Origin: Lichenicola sp964248625
GTDB lineage: Bacteria > Pseudomonadota > Alphaproteobacteria > Acetobacterales > Acetobacteraceae
Assembly (NCBI GenBank): GCA_964248625.1
Contig: CAXTZG010000004.1
Coordinates: forward strand, 1-64,000
Direction: 5' to 3'
DNA length: 64,000 bases
Shown here: piece after piece, positions 27,372 to 36,382 of the stretch
Layout of the letters: the number at the start of each line of letters is the position of its first letter
Numbering within the stretch: position 1 is the stretch's first letter
The notes under the pieces: generated by a model
What the model was told of the DNA's origin: nothing
Database searches by the model: none
What the model saw: the letters and a program-made list of their open reading frames with translations, nothing else
Made by a program: the position numbers and the translations under genes

Positions 27372-27584
27372 TCAGGTCGGGTAATGGTGGCCGCACAGCG
27401 GATTGATGGCGGCGACCTCGTAGTGATGGCCGCACAGCGGATCAAAGTCGTCGTCCCCTGCAACGGTCGACAGGCCCGGTTGCCGGGTCGTCGTATCTGC
27501 ACGGGCGCCAGCCGAGAAGCCGAGGACGGCGACGAGTGCTGCGGCGCCACCAAGAGACACGATGCGGTTCAGACGGGTTGTCAT
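27372..27584 (-). CDS. Small secreted protein with duplicated PLCGHHY motif
   Basis: A 70-residue protein beginning MTTRLNRIVSLGGAAALVAV, a Sec signal with cleavage near ARA. The ~38-residue mature peptide contains DPLCGHHYEVAAINPLCGHH then YPT: the motif PLCGHHY twice, 15 residues apart. The DNA also repeats (TGATGGCCGCACAGCGGAT-like). Two CxHH groups could bind metal or haem, or be disulphide linked. ATG at 27584 has AGGA about 9 bases upstream; a longer in-frame start exists but would bury the signal. It lies alone between a sensor gene and IS debris. Unknown family. Confidence 0.5.
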   Translation of the reverse strand: MTTRLNRIVSLGGAAALVAVLGFSAGARADTTTRQPGLSTVAGDDDFDPLCGHHYEVAAINPLCGHHYPT

Positions 27585-27906
27585 TTCGATATATCCTGGA
27601 TGAACAGGCCCTTTGCCTGCGGTCGGAAGAACATAGTCATCATCCGGCCTGGCGAGCAACAGCAAAGCGAGGTTTAAGAACAAGAATCAGCTAAAAAGGC
27701 GAGTAATCATCCAGACTAAACGCTCTCACTCTACTTATTGAACCGTCTTTTTGCGGACGATTACTGCTGTCTGATGATCAATAAAGACTTCTGTGTTGCA
27801 CAACGCTGTCTGCAAGCCGTGATTTAAAGGTTTGTTCAAGACCATCTTGAGTCTGATGAGCCGGTTGTGACTCGCTGCTGGAAGCGCCGATTTGCAGGAG
27901 CTTCCG

Positions 27907-27981
27907 ATATGGACCGAACAGAACCGCGGCCACTGCGACCGTGGCAGGCTGCGCTACCCCAGTGCCACGGACCAGGGCGAT
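27907..27981 (+). pseudogene. IS5-type transposase N-terminal remnant
   Basis: IWTEQNRGHCDRGRLRYPS in frame from 27907 matches the usual N-terminus of IS5-family transposases (MWTxxxRxxYxRxxLRYPSDLTDxEW). The initiator appears as ATA instead of ATG and the similarity ends after YPS. The same frame later runs into the M1 peptidase gene by chance. The rest of 27585-28140 is an AT-rich stretch around 27700-27850 and then decayed sequence. Confidence 0.5.
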
Positions 27982-28140
27982 GTGGTCGAACTGCGTCCGC
28001 GCCGTCAGCCGGACCGCATCCTCCGCTCACGGGCCGTCGCACGCCCTCCGGCCGGTGCCTGGCCGAGTGCCGAACGGTCGGCGGCGTCTGGCACCACAGA
28101 CCGGCCTTGCGTTCGGCTGGTACGCTCGCGACGATGCTGC

Positions 28141-30243
28141 ATGCCGAGCATGCGCCGTCTTCTTGTCCCGATCCTGTTCTGCGCCACGGCGCCAGCGGGG
28201 CTTGCCCACGCGGAGCCGGCCGGCACGCCCACGCCGCCCACGACTCCGCATGCCGACATCACCCATCCCGGGCCGGCAGGGTCGACCGCGCCACTGGCGG
28301 CGCCCGATCCGGCGGTGATCTTCGCGCCGTTCGAGAACGGCAACCAGCCGAACGCGTATCGCTTGGGCAGCGGGCTGCCAGGGCCGGCCTACTGGCAGAA
28401 CCGCGCCGACTACACCATCAAGGCGACAATCGAGACCGGCCCGCACGTGCTGCACGGCAGCGAGACGATCGCCTACACCAACAACAGCCCCGACCCGCTG
28501 GACGTGCTCTGGGTGCAGCTCGACCAGAACACCTACAAGGCCGGCGCCCGCTCGCATTTCGTGTCGCGCTATTTCGAGGGTCACACCACCGATGGCGACG
28601 TGATCGAGAGCGTCGCCGTCGAGACCGATGGCGGCAGCGTGCCGGCATCGTTTCTGGTGTCGGACACGCGGATGCAGGTCAGGCTGCCGTCGGTGCTGGC
28701 GCCGCACGGTGGACACCTGAAGCTGCATGTCGCCTGGCATCATACCGTGCCGGGGATCTGGGGCGGCCGCACGGCGGTGACGCCGACGAGGAATGGCGAC
28801 ATCTACGAGATGGGGCAATGGTTCCCGCGCATGGCGGTCTATGACGACCTGCGCGGCTGGGATACCGGCCCCTATCTGGGCCAGGAATTCTACCTGGAAT
28901 ACGGCGACATCGACTACAGCGTGACCGTGCCTTGGAACTTCCTGGTGCAGGGATCGGGCGCGCTGGTCAATGCCGGCGAGGTGCTGACCGCGACCGAGCG
29001 TGCACGCCTGGCGCAGGCGGCGTCGAGCGAGCAGACGGTGATGATCCGGGCTCCCGGCGAGGTCACCGATCCCGCCACCCGCCCGGTGCAAAGCGGAACG
29101 CTCACCTGGCACTTCCGCATGCAGAACACCCGCGACGTCGCCTTCGCCGCCTCGGCCGCTTTCGCCTGGGATGCCGCCAGGCTCGATCTGCCGCCGATCA
29201 GGCCGGCACCCGGCCGGTTCTCCTGGCTGGTCTCCTGGTTGCCTGGGGCGGACGCGCCGGTCCCGCGGCTGGCGATGTCGATCTATCCGGTGGAGGCGGC
29301 GTCGAACTGGGCGCGCTCGACCGAATACGTCAAGCACGCGATCGAGTACTTCTCCGGCAAGTGGTACCCGTTCCCGTGGCCGAACGCGGTCAACCTCGCC
29401 GGCCATGGTGCTGGCATGGAATATCCGGCGATGGCCTTCGACGGGATCAGCGACTCCGGCCGCGAGCTGTTCTGGATCACCACCCACGAGCTCGGCCATG
29501 GCTGGTTCCCGATGATCGTCGGCACCAACGAGCGGCGCTTCGCGTTCATGGACGAGGGCTTCAACACCTTCATCGACATCTACGCCTCCGACCATTTCAA
29601 CCACGGCGAATACGCGCCCAAGCGCGACCCGGAATATGCGCCGGGCGGCGGCAATCCGGTCGAGGAGATCATCCCCTGGCTGAAGGACCCGAAGGCCCCG
29701 GTGATGCTCAGCCCGTCGGATCTGGTGCTGGAGACCTACCGGCATCCGATCACCTATTTCAAATCATCGCTCGGGCTCGTGCTGCTGCGCGAGCAGATCC
29801 TGGGCCCCGACCGCTTCGATCCGGCGTTCCGGCGCTACATCGCCGCCTGGGCCTACAAGCACCCGACGCCGTACGACTTCTTCCGCTTCATGGACAGCGA
29901 GGCGGGCGAGGACCTGTCCTGGTGGTGGCGCGGCTGGTACCAGCACAACTGGACGCTCGACATGGCCATCACCGGCGCCACCTACCCGGACCACGACCCG
30001 ACCAAGGGCGTGACGGTCAGCCTGATCGACAAGGGCTGGCTGCTGATGCCGGTGACCCTGGAGGCGAGGCTCGCCAACGGCAGCCGGATGCGCGTCACCG
30101 TGCCGGTCGAGGCCTGGATGAAGGGCGACCATACCGACGTGACGCTGCCGACGCGCGACGCCGTGCGGTCGGTGCTGCTCGATCCGGACGCACGGCTCCC
30201 CGACGGCGACCGCAGCGACAGCCGGCTCGATCTGACGCCCTAA
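28141..30243 (+). CDS. M1-family metallopeptidase, secreted
   Basis: A 700-residue gluzincin peptidase. Signal peptide MRRLLVPILFCATAPAGLA-HA at the start, then an N-terminal beta-rich domain (HVLHGSETIAYTNNSPDPLD), then the catalytic domain with zinc motif TTHELGHGWFP and the third ligand Glu 18 residues on in FAFMDEGFNTF. The exopeptidase GxMEN-type loop appears as GAGMEYPAMAF, as in bacterial relatives outside the classic aminopeptidase N group. Starts at 28141 and 28150 are both possible; upstream sequence in the same frame belongs to transposase debris. Probably a periplasmic or secreted peptidase. A hairpin follows the stop. Confidence 0.88.
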   Translation: MPSMRRLLVPILFCATAPAGLAHAEPAGTPTPPTTPHADITHPGPAGSTAPLAAPDPAVIFAPFENGNQPNAYRLGSGLPGPAYWQNRADYTIKATIETGPHVLHGSETIAYTNNSPDPLDVLWVQLDQNTYKAGARSHFVSRYFEGHTTDGDVIESVAVETDGGSVPASFLVSDTRMQVRLPSVLAPHGGHLKLHVAWHHTVPGIWGGRTAVTPTRNGDIYEMGQWFPRMAVYDDLRGWDTGPYLGQEFYLEYGDIDYSVTVPWNFLVQGSGALVNAGEVLTATERARLAQAASSEQTVMIRAPGEVTDPATRPVQSGTLTWHFRMQNTRDVAFAASAAFAWDAARLDLPPIRPAPGRFSWLVSWLPGADAPVPRLAMSIYPVEAASNWARSTEYVKHAIEYFSGKWYPFPWPNAVNLAGHGAGMEYPAMAFDGISDSGRELFWITTHELGHGWFPMIVGTNERRFAFMDEGFNTFIDIYASDHFNHGEYAPKRDPEYAPGGGNPVEEIIPWLKDPKAPVMLSPSDLVLETYRHPITYFKSSLGLVLLREQILGPDRFDPAFRRYIAAWAYKHPTPYDFFRFMDSEAGEDLSWWWRGWYQHNWTLDMAITGATYPDHDPTKGVTVSLIDKGWLLMPVTLEARLANGSRMRVTVPVEAWMKGDHTDVTLPTRDAVRSVLLDPDARLPDGDRSDSRLDLTP

Positions 30244-30247
30244 GCAA

Positions 30248-30277
30248 CGGCCCGGCCCGCCGCGCCAGGCCGGGCCG
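30248..30277 (+). terminator. GC-rich hairpin between peptidase gene and hflX
   Basis: CGGCCCGGCC at 30248-30257 pairs perfectly with GGCCGGGCCG at 30268-30277 around a 10-base loop. It begins 5 bases after the peptidase stop and 50 before the hflX start. No T-run follows, so termination may be inefficient or Rho-assisted. Confidence 0.5.
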
Positions 30278-30297
30278 ATCCGTGCTAGCTCCCTGCC

Positions 30298-31656
30298 ATG
30301 GAGACCAAACCACCCGTTCCGCTCGCCATCCTCATCGGCATCCAGACCCCGGAGGTCGACGACGTCGCGCACCTCGCCAACCTCGAGGAGCTCGGGCGCC
30401 TGGTCAGGACGCTCGGCTACGAGGTCGTCGGCACGCTGTCCCAGAAGCGCGAAGGCACCGGCAGCGGCGCCGTGCTCGGCAGCGGCAAGCTCGCCGAGCT
30501 TTCGGCGATCACCGGCGGCACCGGCATCATCGGATCGATGGCCGTGGCACCGAAATCCAAGGCGCGCGAGCGGTTCGAGGGTGCCCCGGACAGGAAGAAC
30601 GCCGACCGGGACGAGCCCGATCCGGAGGCGGCACGCAAGCCGGAGTTCGTGATCGTCGACCACGAACTCTCCCCAAGCCAGATACGCAATCTGGAGCGGG
30701 CGACGGGCGCGCAGGTGCTGGACCGTACCGGCGTGATCGTGGAGATCTTCCACCGCCATGCCAACAGCCGGGAGGCCAAGCTGCAGGTGGAGATGGCGCG
30801 CCTGAAATACGTGGCGCCGCGCCTGCGGGAATCCTCGGCCGGCGGCGGACGGCAGCGCGGCCCGGGTGCGGGCGAGAGCGATCTCGATCTCGACCGCCGC
30901 AAGATCCGCGACCGGCTGGCCGAGCTCAAGGAGCAGCTGGAGGATGTGCAGCGCAACAACGACCAGCGCCGCTCGGCACGTCGCGATCAGCTGCGGGTGG
31001 CGCTGGTCGGCTATACCAACGCCGGCAAGTCGTCGCTGATGCGGGCGCTGACCGGCAGCGAGGTGCTGGTCGAGGACAAGCTGTTCGCGACGCTCGACAC
31101 CACCGTGCGCATCCTGCAGCCGGAAACCAGGCCGCGCGTGCTGGTGTCCGACACGGTCGGCTTCATCAAGCAGCTGCCGCACGACCTCGTCGCCTCGTTC
31201 CGCTCCACGCTGGCCGAGGCGCTCGAAGCGTCGCTGCTGCTGTTCGTGGTCGATGCGTCCGATCCGACCTACGAGGCGCAGCTCGAGGTGAGCCGGGGCG
31301 TGCTGCGGGAGATCGGCGCGGACATCGTCCCCTCGCGCCTGCTGCTCAACAAGACCGACCGCATCGACGAAGCCGGCCTGGCCGCGCTGCAGGCGAAGCA
31401 CCCGGAAGCGATCCTGCTTTCCGCGCAGTCAAGCACGGACGTGAGCCTGCTTCGCGACACGATCGCAGGCTTTTTCGAAGCCGCCATGGTTGAGGACCTG
31501 CTCGTGCTTCCCTATGCGAAGCAGGGGTTGATCGGCGAGGTGTATGAGAGTGCGCGCGTGCTGTCGGAGGATTACGACGAGCGCGGCCGCATCCTGCGGG
31601 TGCGTGGACTGCCCGGCGCCATCGCACGCCTGCAGAAGGCCCTGTCCGCGTCCTGA
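30298..31656 (+). CDS. hflX: GTPase HflX
   Basis: A 452-residue ribosome-associated GTPase that in other bacteria splits stalled or hibernating 70S ribosomes. N-terminal HflX domain with LAILIGIQTPEVDD and the glycine-rich linker ending ESSAGGGRQRGPGAGES; G domain with G1 GYTNAGKSSL, G3 VSDTVGFIKQLPHDLVASF and G4 LLNKTD. The long insertion RERFEGAPDRKNADRDEPDP around residues 85-110 is charged and lineage-variable. In many proteobacteria hflX lies next to hfq; it does not here. ATG at 30298. Confidence 0.93.
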   Translation: METKPPVPLAILIGIQTPEVDDVAHLANLEELGRLVRTLGYEVVGTLSQKREGTGSGAVLGSGKLAELSAITGGTGIIGSMAVAPKSKARERFEGAPDRKNADRDEPDPEAARKPEFVIVDHELSPSQIRNLERATGAQVLDRTGVIVEIFHRHANSREAKLQVEMARLKYVAPRLRESSAGGGRQRGPGAGESDLDLDRRKIRDRLAELKEQLEDVQRNNDQRRSARRDQLRVALVGYTNAGKSSLMRALTGSEVLVEDKLFATLDTTVRILQPETRPRVLVSDTVGFIKQLPHDLVASFRSTLAEALEASLLLFVVDASDPTYEAQLEVSRGVLREIGADIVPSRLLLNKTDRIDEAGLAALQAKHPEAILLSAQSSTDVSLLRDTIAGFFEAAMVEDLLVLPYAKQGLIGEVYESARVLSEDYDERGRILRVRGLPGAIARLQKALSAS

Positions 31657-31986
31657 GCCGGATCACCGGTCGGCGGCGCTCGATGGCGCGGCACGGCCGG
31701 GAAACGGCATCGCCTGGATGGCAGACGCGAACACCACCTCTCGACGGTACGTGACGCCGCGGACCGGGACGCTTCCGCACGCTGCGCGATATCGGCGGAG
31801 GACGCACAGCACCCACGCGGGCCCATCGGATTCTTCCGGAAGCGGAAGCGTCGATCCGGACCACCGGTCGTGGACATCATCGCTTGCAGAACAGCCGCTG
31901 GACGCTTGACGGGACAGCCTGAGCATGACCACCTAATCTGCAAGTTGCATAGCTAGTCAATAGCTAGCACCCGATGAGGAACGCGG
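31657..31986. other. Intergenic stretch, nothing recognised
   Basis: About 330 bases between hflX and a dehydrogenase fragment. Short frames on both strands lack motifs or good start sites. Confidence 0.4.
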
Positions 31987-32115
31987 ATGAACCTTGGTCT
32001 CGATGGCAAGGTTGCTGTCATCACCGACGGTCGTATCGATATCGGTCTGGCGATCGCCGAAGGCCTTGCCGCCGAGAAGGCCAATGCTGATGGCGGCATG
32101 TTGAAAACCCTTTGA
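31987..32115 (+). pseudogene. Short-chain dehydrogenase N-terminal fragment
   Basis: From ATG at 31987 the frame reads MNLGLDGKVAVITDGRIDIG followed by LAIAEGLAAEKAN, the first strand and glycine-rich NAD loop of an SDR (normally VITGGSRGIGLAIAEGLAAEGA), and stops at 32115 after 42 codons. The glycine loop is altered (TDGRIDIG) and all catalytic parts are missing, so it is a truncated relic. Confidence 0.65.
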
Positions 32116-32206
32116 CCTGAGTGCTGCTTCCGCTCGTGCTGGCGGCTTGAGCAGGATCATTGCGGCATCAAGGGCAGGACCCGGTGTGAGAGCATGGAGA
32201 CTATGA

Positions 32207-33256
32207 ATGATTGACGGGCCTCGTCGTCTCGCGCTGATGGCATTGACCTTTGTCCTCGGTGCTGCAACCGCTGCAACCGGAGCACCGCTCGACGTGCCGG
32301 CGAAAGTCCTGCCGCCACCCACTGCGGATATCAGCGCACAGATGCAGGCCATCATCGCCCGGCCCTACAATCCGAACTGGAACCTGCAATACACGACCGG
32401 TGCCGAGTGGCGGACGTTTGCGGATAAGCAGGCGGCTGACACCGTCAAGACCATACCGGGGATGCTTGACCGGCTGCATGTGAAGATCGAGCCGTCAACG
32501 ATCGCCGGGGTGAAGGTCTACGCGATCACTCCCGATGTCATCCCGCCGGAAAACCAGGACAAACTGCTGATCCATGTGCATGGCGGCTGCTATGTGCTGT
32601 TTCCCGGCGAGTCGGGAGCGACCGAGGGAACCATGATGGCCGGCTTTGGTCACTACAAGGTCGTGTCGGTCGATTATCGCATGCCGCCCGAAGCCTACTT
32701 TCCGTCTGCGGTGGACGATCCGATGGCTGTCTACAAGGAGGTGCTGAAGACGCACAGCCCGAAGGATGTGGCATTTTTCGGCACATCTGCCGGGGGAGCG
32801 ATCACGCTTGAGATGGTCCTGCGTGCCAAGCAGCTGGGTTTGCCGGTGCCTGGCGCCATCGCGCCCGGCACGCCGATGTCGGATGTGACCAAGACGGGCG
32901 ACAGCTTCGCCACCAACACGATGGTCGACAACGTGCTGGTATCGCGCGACGGCTTCTGCCACGCGGCGACGAAGACCTATGCGCAGGGTCATGACCTAGC
33001 AGACCCGCTGCTGTCGCCGGTCAATGGCGACATGCACGGCTTCCCGCCGGCGATCCTGACGACCGGAACACGCGATCTGCTGCTGAGCAACACGGTTCGC
33101 GTGCATCGCAAGCTGCTCCGATCCGGGGTGCCCGCCATACTCGAGGTCTTCGAAGGCGAGAGCCATGCGCAGTATCAGTTCGATGATACGGTGCCGGAAA
33201 CCCGGGAAGCGTTCACCGAGATCGCGGCCTTCTTCCAACAGCATCTCGGTCACTGA
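32207..33256 (+). CDS. Alpha/beta hydrolase, HSL-type esterase, exported
   Basis: A 349-residue esterase/lipase of the hormone-sensitive-lipase family. A signal peptide (LALMALTFVLGAATAATGAP) leads into the mature enzyme. The oxyanion motif is HVHGGCYVLF, the nucleophile Ser lies in FFGTSAGGAI (G-x-S-x-G), and the charge relay is completed by TGTRDLLLSNTVRVH and His in GESHAQY near the C-terminus. Acts on short-chain esters in the periplasm or outside (inferred). ATG at 32207 follows GGAGAC at about 32193. It converges with the cyclopropane synthase-like gene. Confidence 0.85.
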   Translation: MIDGPRRLALMALTFVLGAATAATGAPLDVPAKVLPPPTADISAQMQAIIARPYNPNWNLQYTTGAEWRTFADKQAADTVKTIPGMLDRLHVKIEPSTIAGVKVYAITPDVIPPENQDKLLIHVHGGCYVLFPGESGATEGTMMAGFGHYKVVSVDYRMPPEAYFPSAVDDPMAVYKEVLKTHSPKDVAFFGTSAGGAITLEMVLRAKQLGLPVPGAIAPGTPMSDVTKTGDSFATNTMVDNVLVSRDGFCHAATKTYAQGHDLADPLLSPVNGDMHGFPPAILTTGTRDLLLSNTVRVHRKLLRSGVPAILEVFEGESHAQYQFDDTVPETREAFTEIAAFFQQHLGH

Positions 33257-33371
33257 CCGACGCCAAGGCCGGGGCAGGCATGCCGGAAACGGACCATGCA
33301 CGGACCGGACTGGCCGGCGTTCCGGCGATAAGGATGGCGATCCTCGGTTGCCCATCGCCTCCCGATGGCTT

Positions 33372-33415
33372 GATGTCGTGACATCGCCGACACCGGCGAG
33401 CCGGCTTCAAGCCGG
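33372..33415. terminator. Inverted repeats in convergent gene junction
   Basis: GATGTC-GT-GACATC (33372-33385) and CCGGC-TTCAA-GCCGG (33401-33405 and 33411-33415) lie between the converging esterase and cyclopropane-synthase-like genes; the second overlaps the latter's stop codon. They may act as a two-way terminator. No clear T-run. Confidence 0.35.
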
Positions 33416-34630
33416 TACCAGTCGATCCTGCGAAAGATAGTTTCTGGTGTAGGGAACGGCTGAGTGCGTTCTGCACAGCTGGATCTGAAAGTTCAGCTCG
33501 TTTTCCCTGCGAAATGCGAGCTCGCAGCCGGCGAGATAGAATTCGAACATGCGGCAGAACCGTTCGTCGTAGAGGTCCTTGACGGCGGCGCGATTGGCGG
33601 CGAGCCGCTGTCGCCAATGGGCAATCGTGAACGCGTAATGCAGGCGCAGCACCTCGACATCCGTGGCGATCAGGCCTGATCGCTCTATGGCCGGCATCAT
33701 CTCGCTGAGGGCTGGCGAGTAGCCTCCGGGAAAGATGTATTTGGCGAGCCAGGCATTGGTCTCGGACGGGGGGCCGCTCTGGCCGATCGTGTGCAGCAGT
33801 GCCACGCCATCATCCTTCAGGCAGCGCGCAACGGTGCGGAAGAACGTTCCATAGTGGTTGACGCCGACATGCTCGAACATTCCGACCGACACCACCCGAT
33901 CATACCGTTTGGTCTCGCTGCGATAGTCGCGCAACTCGAACCGCACCTGATCGGACAGACCTTCCGCCGCCGCCCGCTCACGTGCGAGCAGCAGTTGTTC
34001 CTGGGAAAGGGTGATGCCGGTGACGAGGGCGCCATGCTCGCGTGCCAGCGTGATCGCAAGACCGCCCCAGCCGCAACCGATGTCGAGCACTTCGAGGTTC
34101 GGCCGGTCGAGCAAAAGCTTTGCCGCAATATGACGCTTCTTCGCAGCTTGCGCCTCTTCGAGCGTCTCCTTGCCGGTCTCGAAATAGGCGCAAGAATATT
34201 GCTGATCTGCATCAAGTATAAGCTTGTACAGGCCGGCATCGAGATCATAATGATGCGCGACGTTGCGGATGGCGCGGCGCGCCGGATTGAACTGGCGCAG
34301 CGAGCGCAGAAGATAGCGGGCCCGGGCGCGAATGCGCAGAGCCGGATGCTGACCACCTCGCGACAGGTTCAGCACAAGAAGATCGAGCAACTCGTAGATG
34401 CTGCAGCCGACCGGTTCGAGGCTGCCATCCATGTAGGCTTCGCCGACGGCCAGCCCAGGATTGAGGAGCACGCCTTTCATCGCCCTGTCGTTGCGAAATG
34501 CTAGCCCTGCGGTCGGAGTCGGGCCAGAACCATAATGCTGCGTACTGCCGTCGGGCCAGACCACGACAAGCCTGCCCTCGCGAATGAGCCGTTTGAGCAT
34601 GATATCGAGCGCCGCTCGCAACATATGCAT
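33407..34630 (-). CDS. Cyclopropane-fatty-acyl-phospholipid synthase family methyltransferase
   Basis: A 407-residue SAM-dependent enzyme of the CFA synthase/mycolic acid cyclopropane group, which adds a methylene from SAM across double bonds of membrane phospholipid acyl chains. An N-terminal lipid-binding region precedes the SAM motif LEVLDIGCGWGGLAITLARE; QYSCAYFETG, RVVSVGMFEHVG and KYIFPGGYSP are the family's active-site segments. Start chosen at the ATG of MHMLRAALDIMLKR (34630); the longer frame has no support. Alone on its strand, convergent with the esterase. Cyclopropane fatty acids commonly raise acid tolerance (known of the family). Confidence 0.88.
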   Translation of the reverse strand: MHMLRAALDIMLKRLIREGRLVVVWPDGSTQHYGSGPTPTAGLAFRNDRAMKGVLLNPGLAVGEAYMDGSLEPVGCSIYELLDLLVLNLSRGGQHPALRIRARARYLLRSLRQFNPARRAIRNVAHHYDLDAGLYKLILDADQQYSCAYFETGKETLEEAQAAKKRHIAAKLLLDRPNLEVLDIGCGWGGLAITLAREHGALVTGITLSQEQLLLARERAAAEGLSDQVRFELRDYRSETKRYDRVVSVGMFEHVGVNHYGTFFRTVARCLKDDGVALLHTIGQSGPPSETNAWLAKYIFPGGYSPALSEMMPAIERSGLIATDVEVLRLHYAFTIAHWRQRLAANRAAVKDLYDERFCRMFEFYLAGCELAFRRENELNFQIQLCRTHSAVPYTRNYLSQDRLVPA

Positions 34631-35107
34631 TGGTCTACAATCCGCTGTCTGTCTGTGGCGGCCAGCATGGCCGCGCTGCGCCACAGGACGATGAGCACCG
34701 TCGTGATGGCTGACAACGCACGCCGAAGTCGGTCAGTCCCGATCGTGCCGCGAGGAACGGCAGATCATCGGCATGAGATGCGGAAACGTCGCAAGGCACT
34801 AAAGCAGACTTCTTGACCCCGGGCAAACCGACGAGATCGCGGTGTCATGGTAAAGCAGAAATCTGAAATCATCCCACCAGCGCCGATCGGGCCAACGCGA
34901 CGCGGACCGGGTGTCGTGGGCATGGGCTGTCCAGTCAAGCTGATCATGGTCGGTCGGGACGATGGACGGCATGTCGCGTCGGGCGGCAAACCGATTTCTT
35001 TCCAACGCCGACACCAGGCGGCGGTTTCTGAGACGGGCTCCACGTCTCTCCGCGATCGGCCTGTGTGCGCGACCGAGGTGGCTCGCACAGGACAGCGCTG
35101 GCCGGCG
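34631..35107. other. Gene-free stretch
   Basis: About 480 bases between the cyclopropane-synthase-like gene and the end of gspF. Open frames here are short or antisense to gspF and have no recognisable motif. Confidence 0.4.
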
Positions 35108-36334
35108 CTACTGCGCCAGGTCGTTCAGGCTCAGCATCGCCAGCAGCAGCGACGACACGATGCCGGCCACCGCGGCGCCCATGATGACCGTGATGACGGG
35201 AACCAGCAGTGCCACGAGGCGCTCGACGCGGATGCGGACCTGCGCCTCGTGGATCTCGGCTGCGCGCAGCGCCATCGGACCAAGCTGCGCGGTTTCCTCG
35301 CCCAGGCGGAGCAGGTGGATGGCGCGTGCCGGAAAGATGCCGGCCGCCTCCAGGGTCCGCGACAGGCCGGCGCCGCCCTTGGCGCTCTCGATGGCGCGGT
35401 CGATGGCGCCGAGGACGGCAAGGTTGCCGATCACGTCACGGACGATGCTCATGGCGCCGATCAGCGGAACGCCGTTGCCGAGCAGCGTGCCGAGCGTGCG
35501 GGTGAAGCGTGCGGCGAGCACCTCGCGCATCAGCAGGCCGATGGTGGGCAGGCGCAGCAGCGTCCGGTCGACGAACAGGCGGGCACGCTCCTGGCGCAGC
35601 GCCTGACGGACCAGGATGCCGAGCAGGACAAGGCCCAGGAGCAGGAACAGGCCGTCGCTGCTCAGGATGTCGCCCGCCGTGATCAGCATCTGCGTGGAGC
35701 GGGGCAGGGCGGCGCCGTTCTGCTCGAACAACGGCACGAACTGCGGCAGCACGCGCGTCAGCAGCAGGACGATCGAGCCGATCGCAGCCAGGGCGAGCAT
35801 GGTCGGATAGATCATCGCCGATTGCAGCGTGGTCACCAGCGCGCGCTCGCGCTCCATCAGGGTCGCCAGACGCTCCAGCGTCGAGGACAGGTCGCCGCCT
35901 GCCTCGGCTGCCCGCACCAGCCCCAGATAGAGCCGGGGGAAGCTGTCGGGATAGCGGCCAAGGGCGGCATGCAGCGTCGATCCGTCACGAACGGCGGCAC
36001 GTATGCCGTCCAGCACGACGCGCACGCGCGGGCCGGGCGCGGTCTCCACCAGGAACCGCATCGCGCGGTCGAGGTCCTGTCCGGCACCGAGCATGACCGA
36101 GAGCTCGCGGGTCAGGTTGGTGACCTCCTGACGCTTCAGGCCGCTGCGGCTGAGCCGGCCGATCTCGAACCTGAGGCCGGCTTCCAGCAGGCCGCCGCCG
36201 GACGGCTCGGCGCGCATCGGGATGTTGCCCTGACGGCGGATCCAGGCGACGGCATCCGCCTCGGTCGCCGCCACCGTGGTGCCGCGAACGGTCTCGCCGG
36301 CGGGGCTGATGGCGGTGAAGCGGAAGCTGGGCAT
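35108..36334 (-). CDS. gspF: Type II secretion inner-membrane protein F
   Basis: A 408-residue GspF/PilC-type platform protein. It starts MPSFRFTAISPAGETVRGTT, the standard N-terminus, and has two copies of the T2SS F domain: the first with TRELSVMLGAGQDLDRAMRF, the second with TRTLGTLLGNGVPLIGAMSI, each followed by membrane helices, with a final helix at MGAAVAGIVSSLLLAMLSL. It anchors the assembly ATPase to the pseudopilus base. It starts 48 bases after the gspE stop; last gene of the four-gene cluster. Confidence 0.92.
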   Translation of the reverse strand: MPSFRFTAISPAGETVRGTTVAATEADAVAWIRRQGNIPMRAEPSGGGLLEAGLRFEIGRLSRSGLKRQEVTNLTRELSVMLGAGQDLDRAMRFLVETAPGPRVRVVLDGIRAAVRDGSTLHAALGRYPDSFPRLYLGLVRAAEAGGDLSSTLERLATLMERERALVTTLQSAMIYPTMLALAAIGSIVLLLTRVLPQFVPLFEQNGAALPRSTQMLITAGDILSSDGLFLLLGLVLLGILVRQALRQERARLFVDRTLLRLPTIGLLMREVLAARFTRTLGTLLGNGVPLIGAMSIVRDVIGNLAVLGAIDRAIESAKGGAGLSRTLEAAGIFPARAIHLLRLGEETAQLGPMALRAAEIHEAQVRIRVERLVALLVPVITVIMGAAVAGIVSSLLLAMLSLNDLAQ

Positions 36335-36382
36335 CAGGCGGCTGTGCCTCCGGTCCGCCGCGGCGCCGGGGTCCTGCCCATG

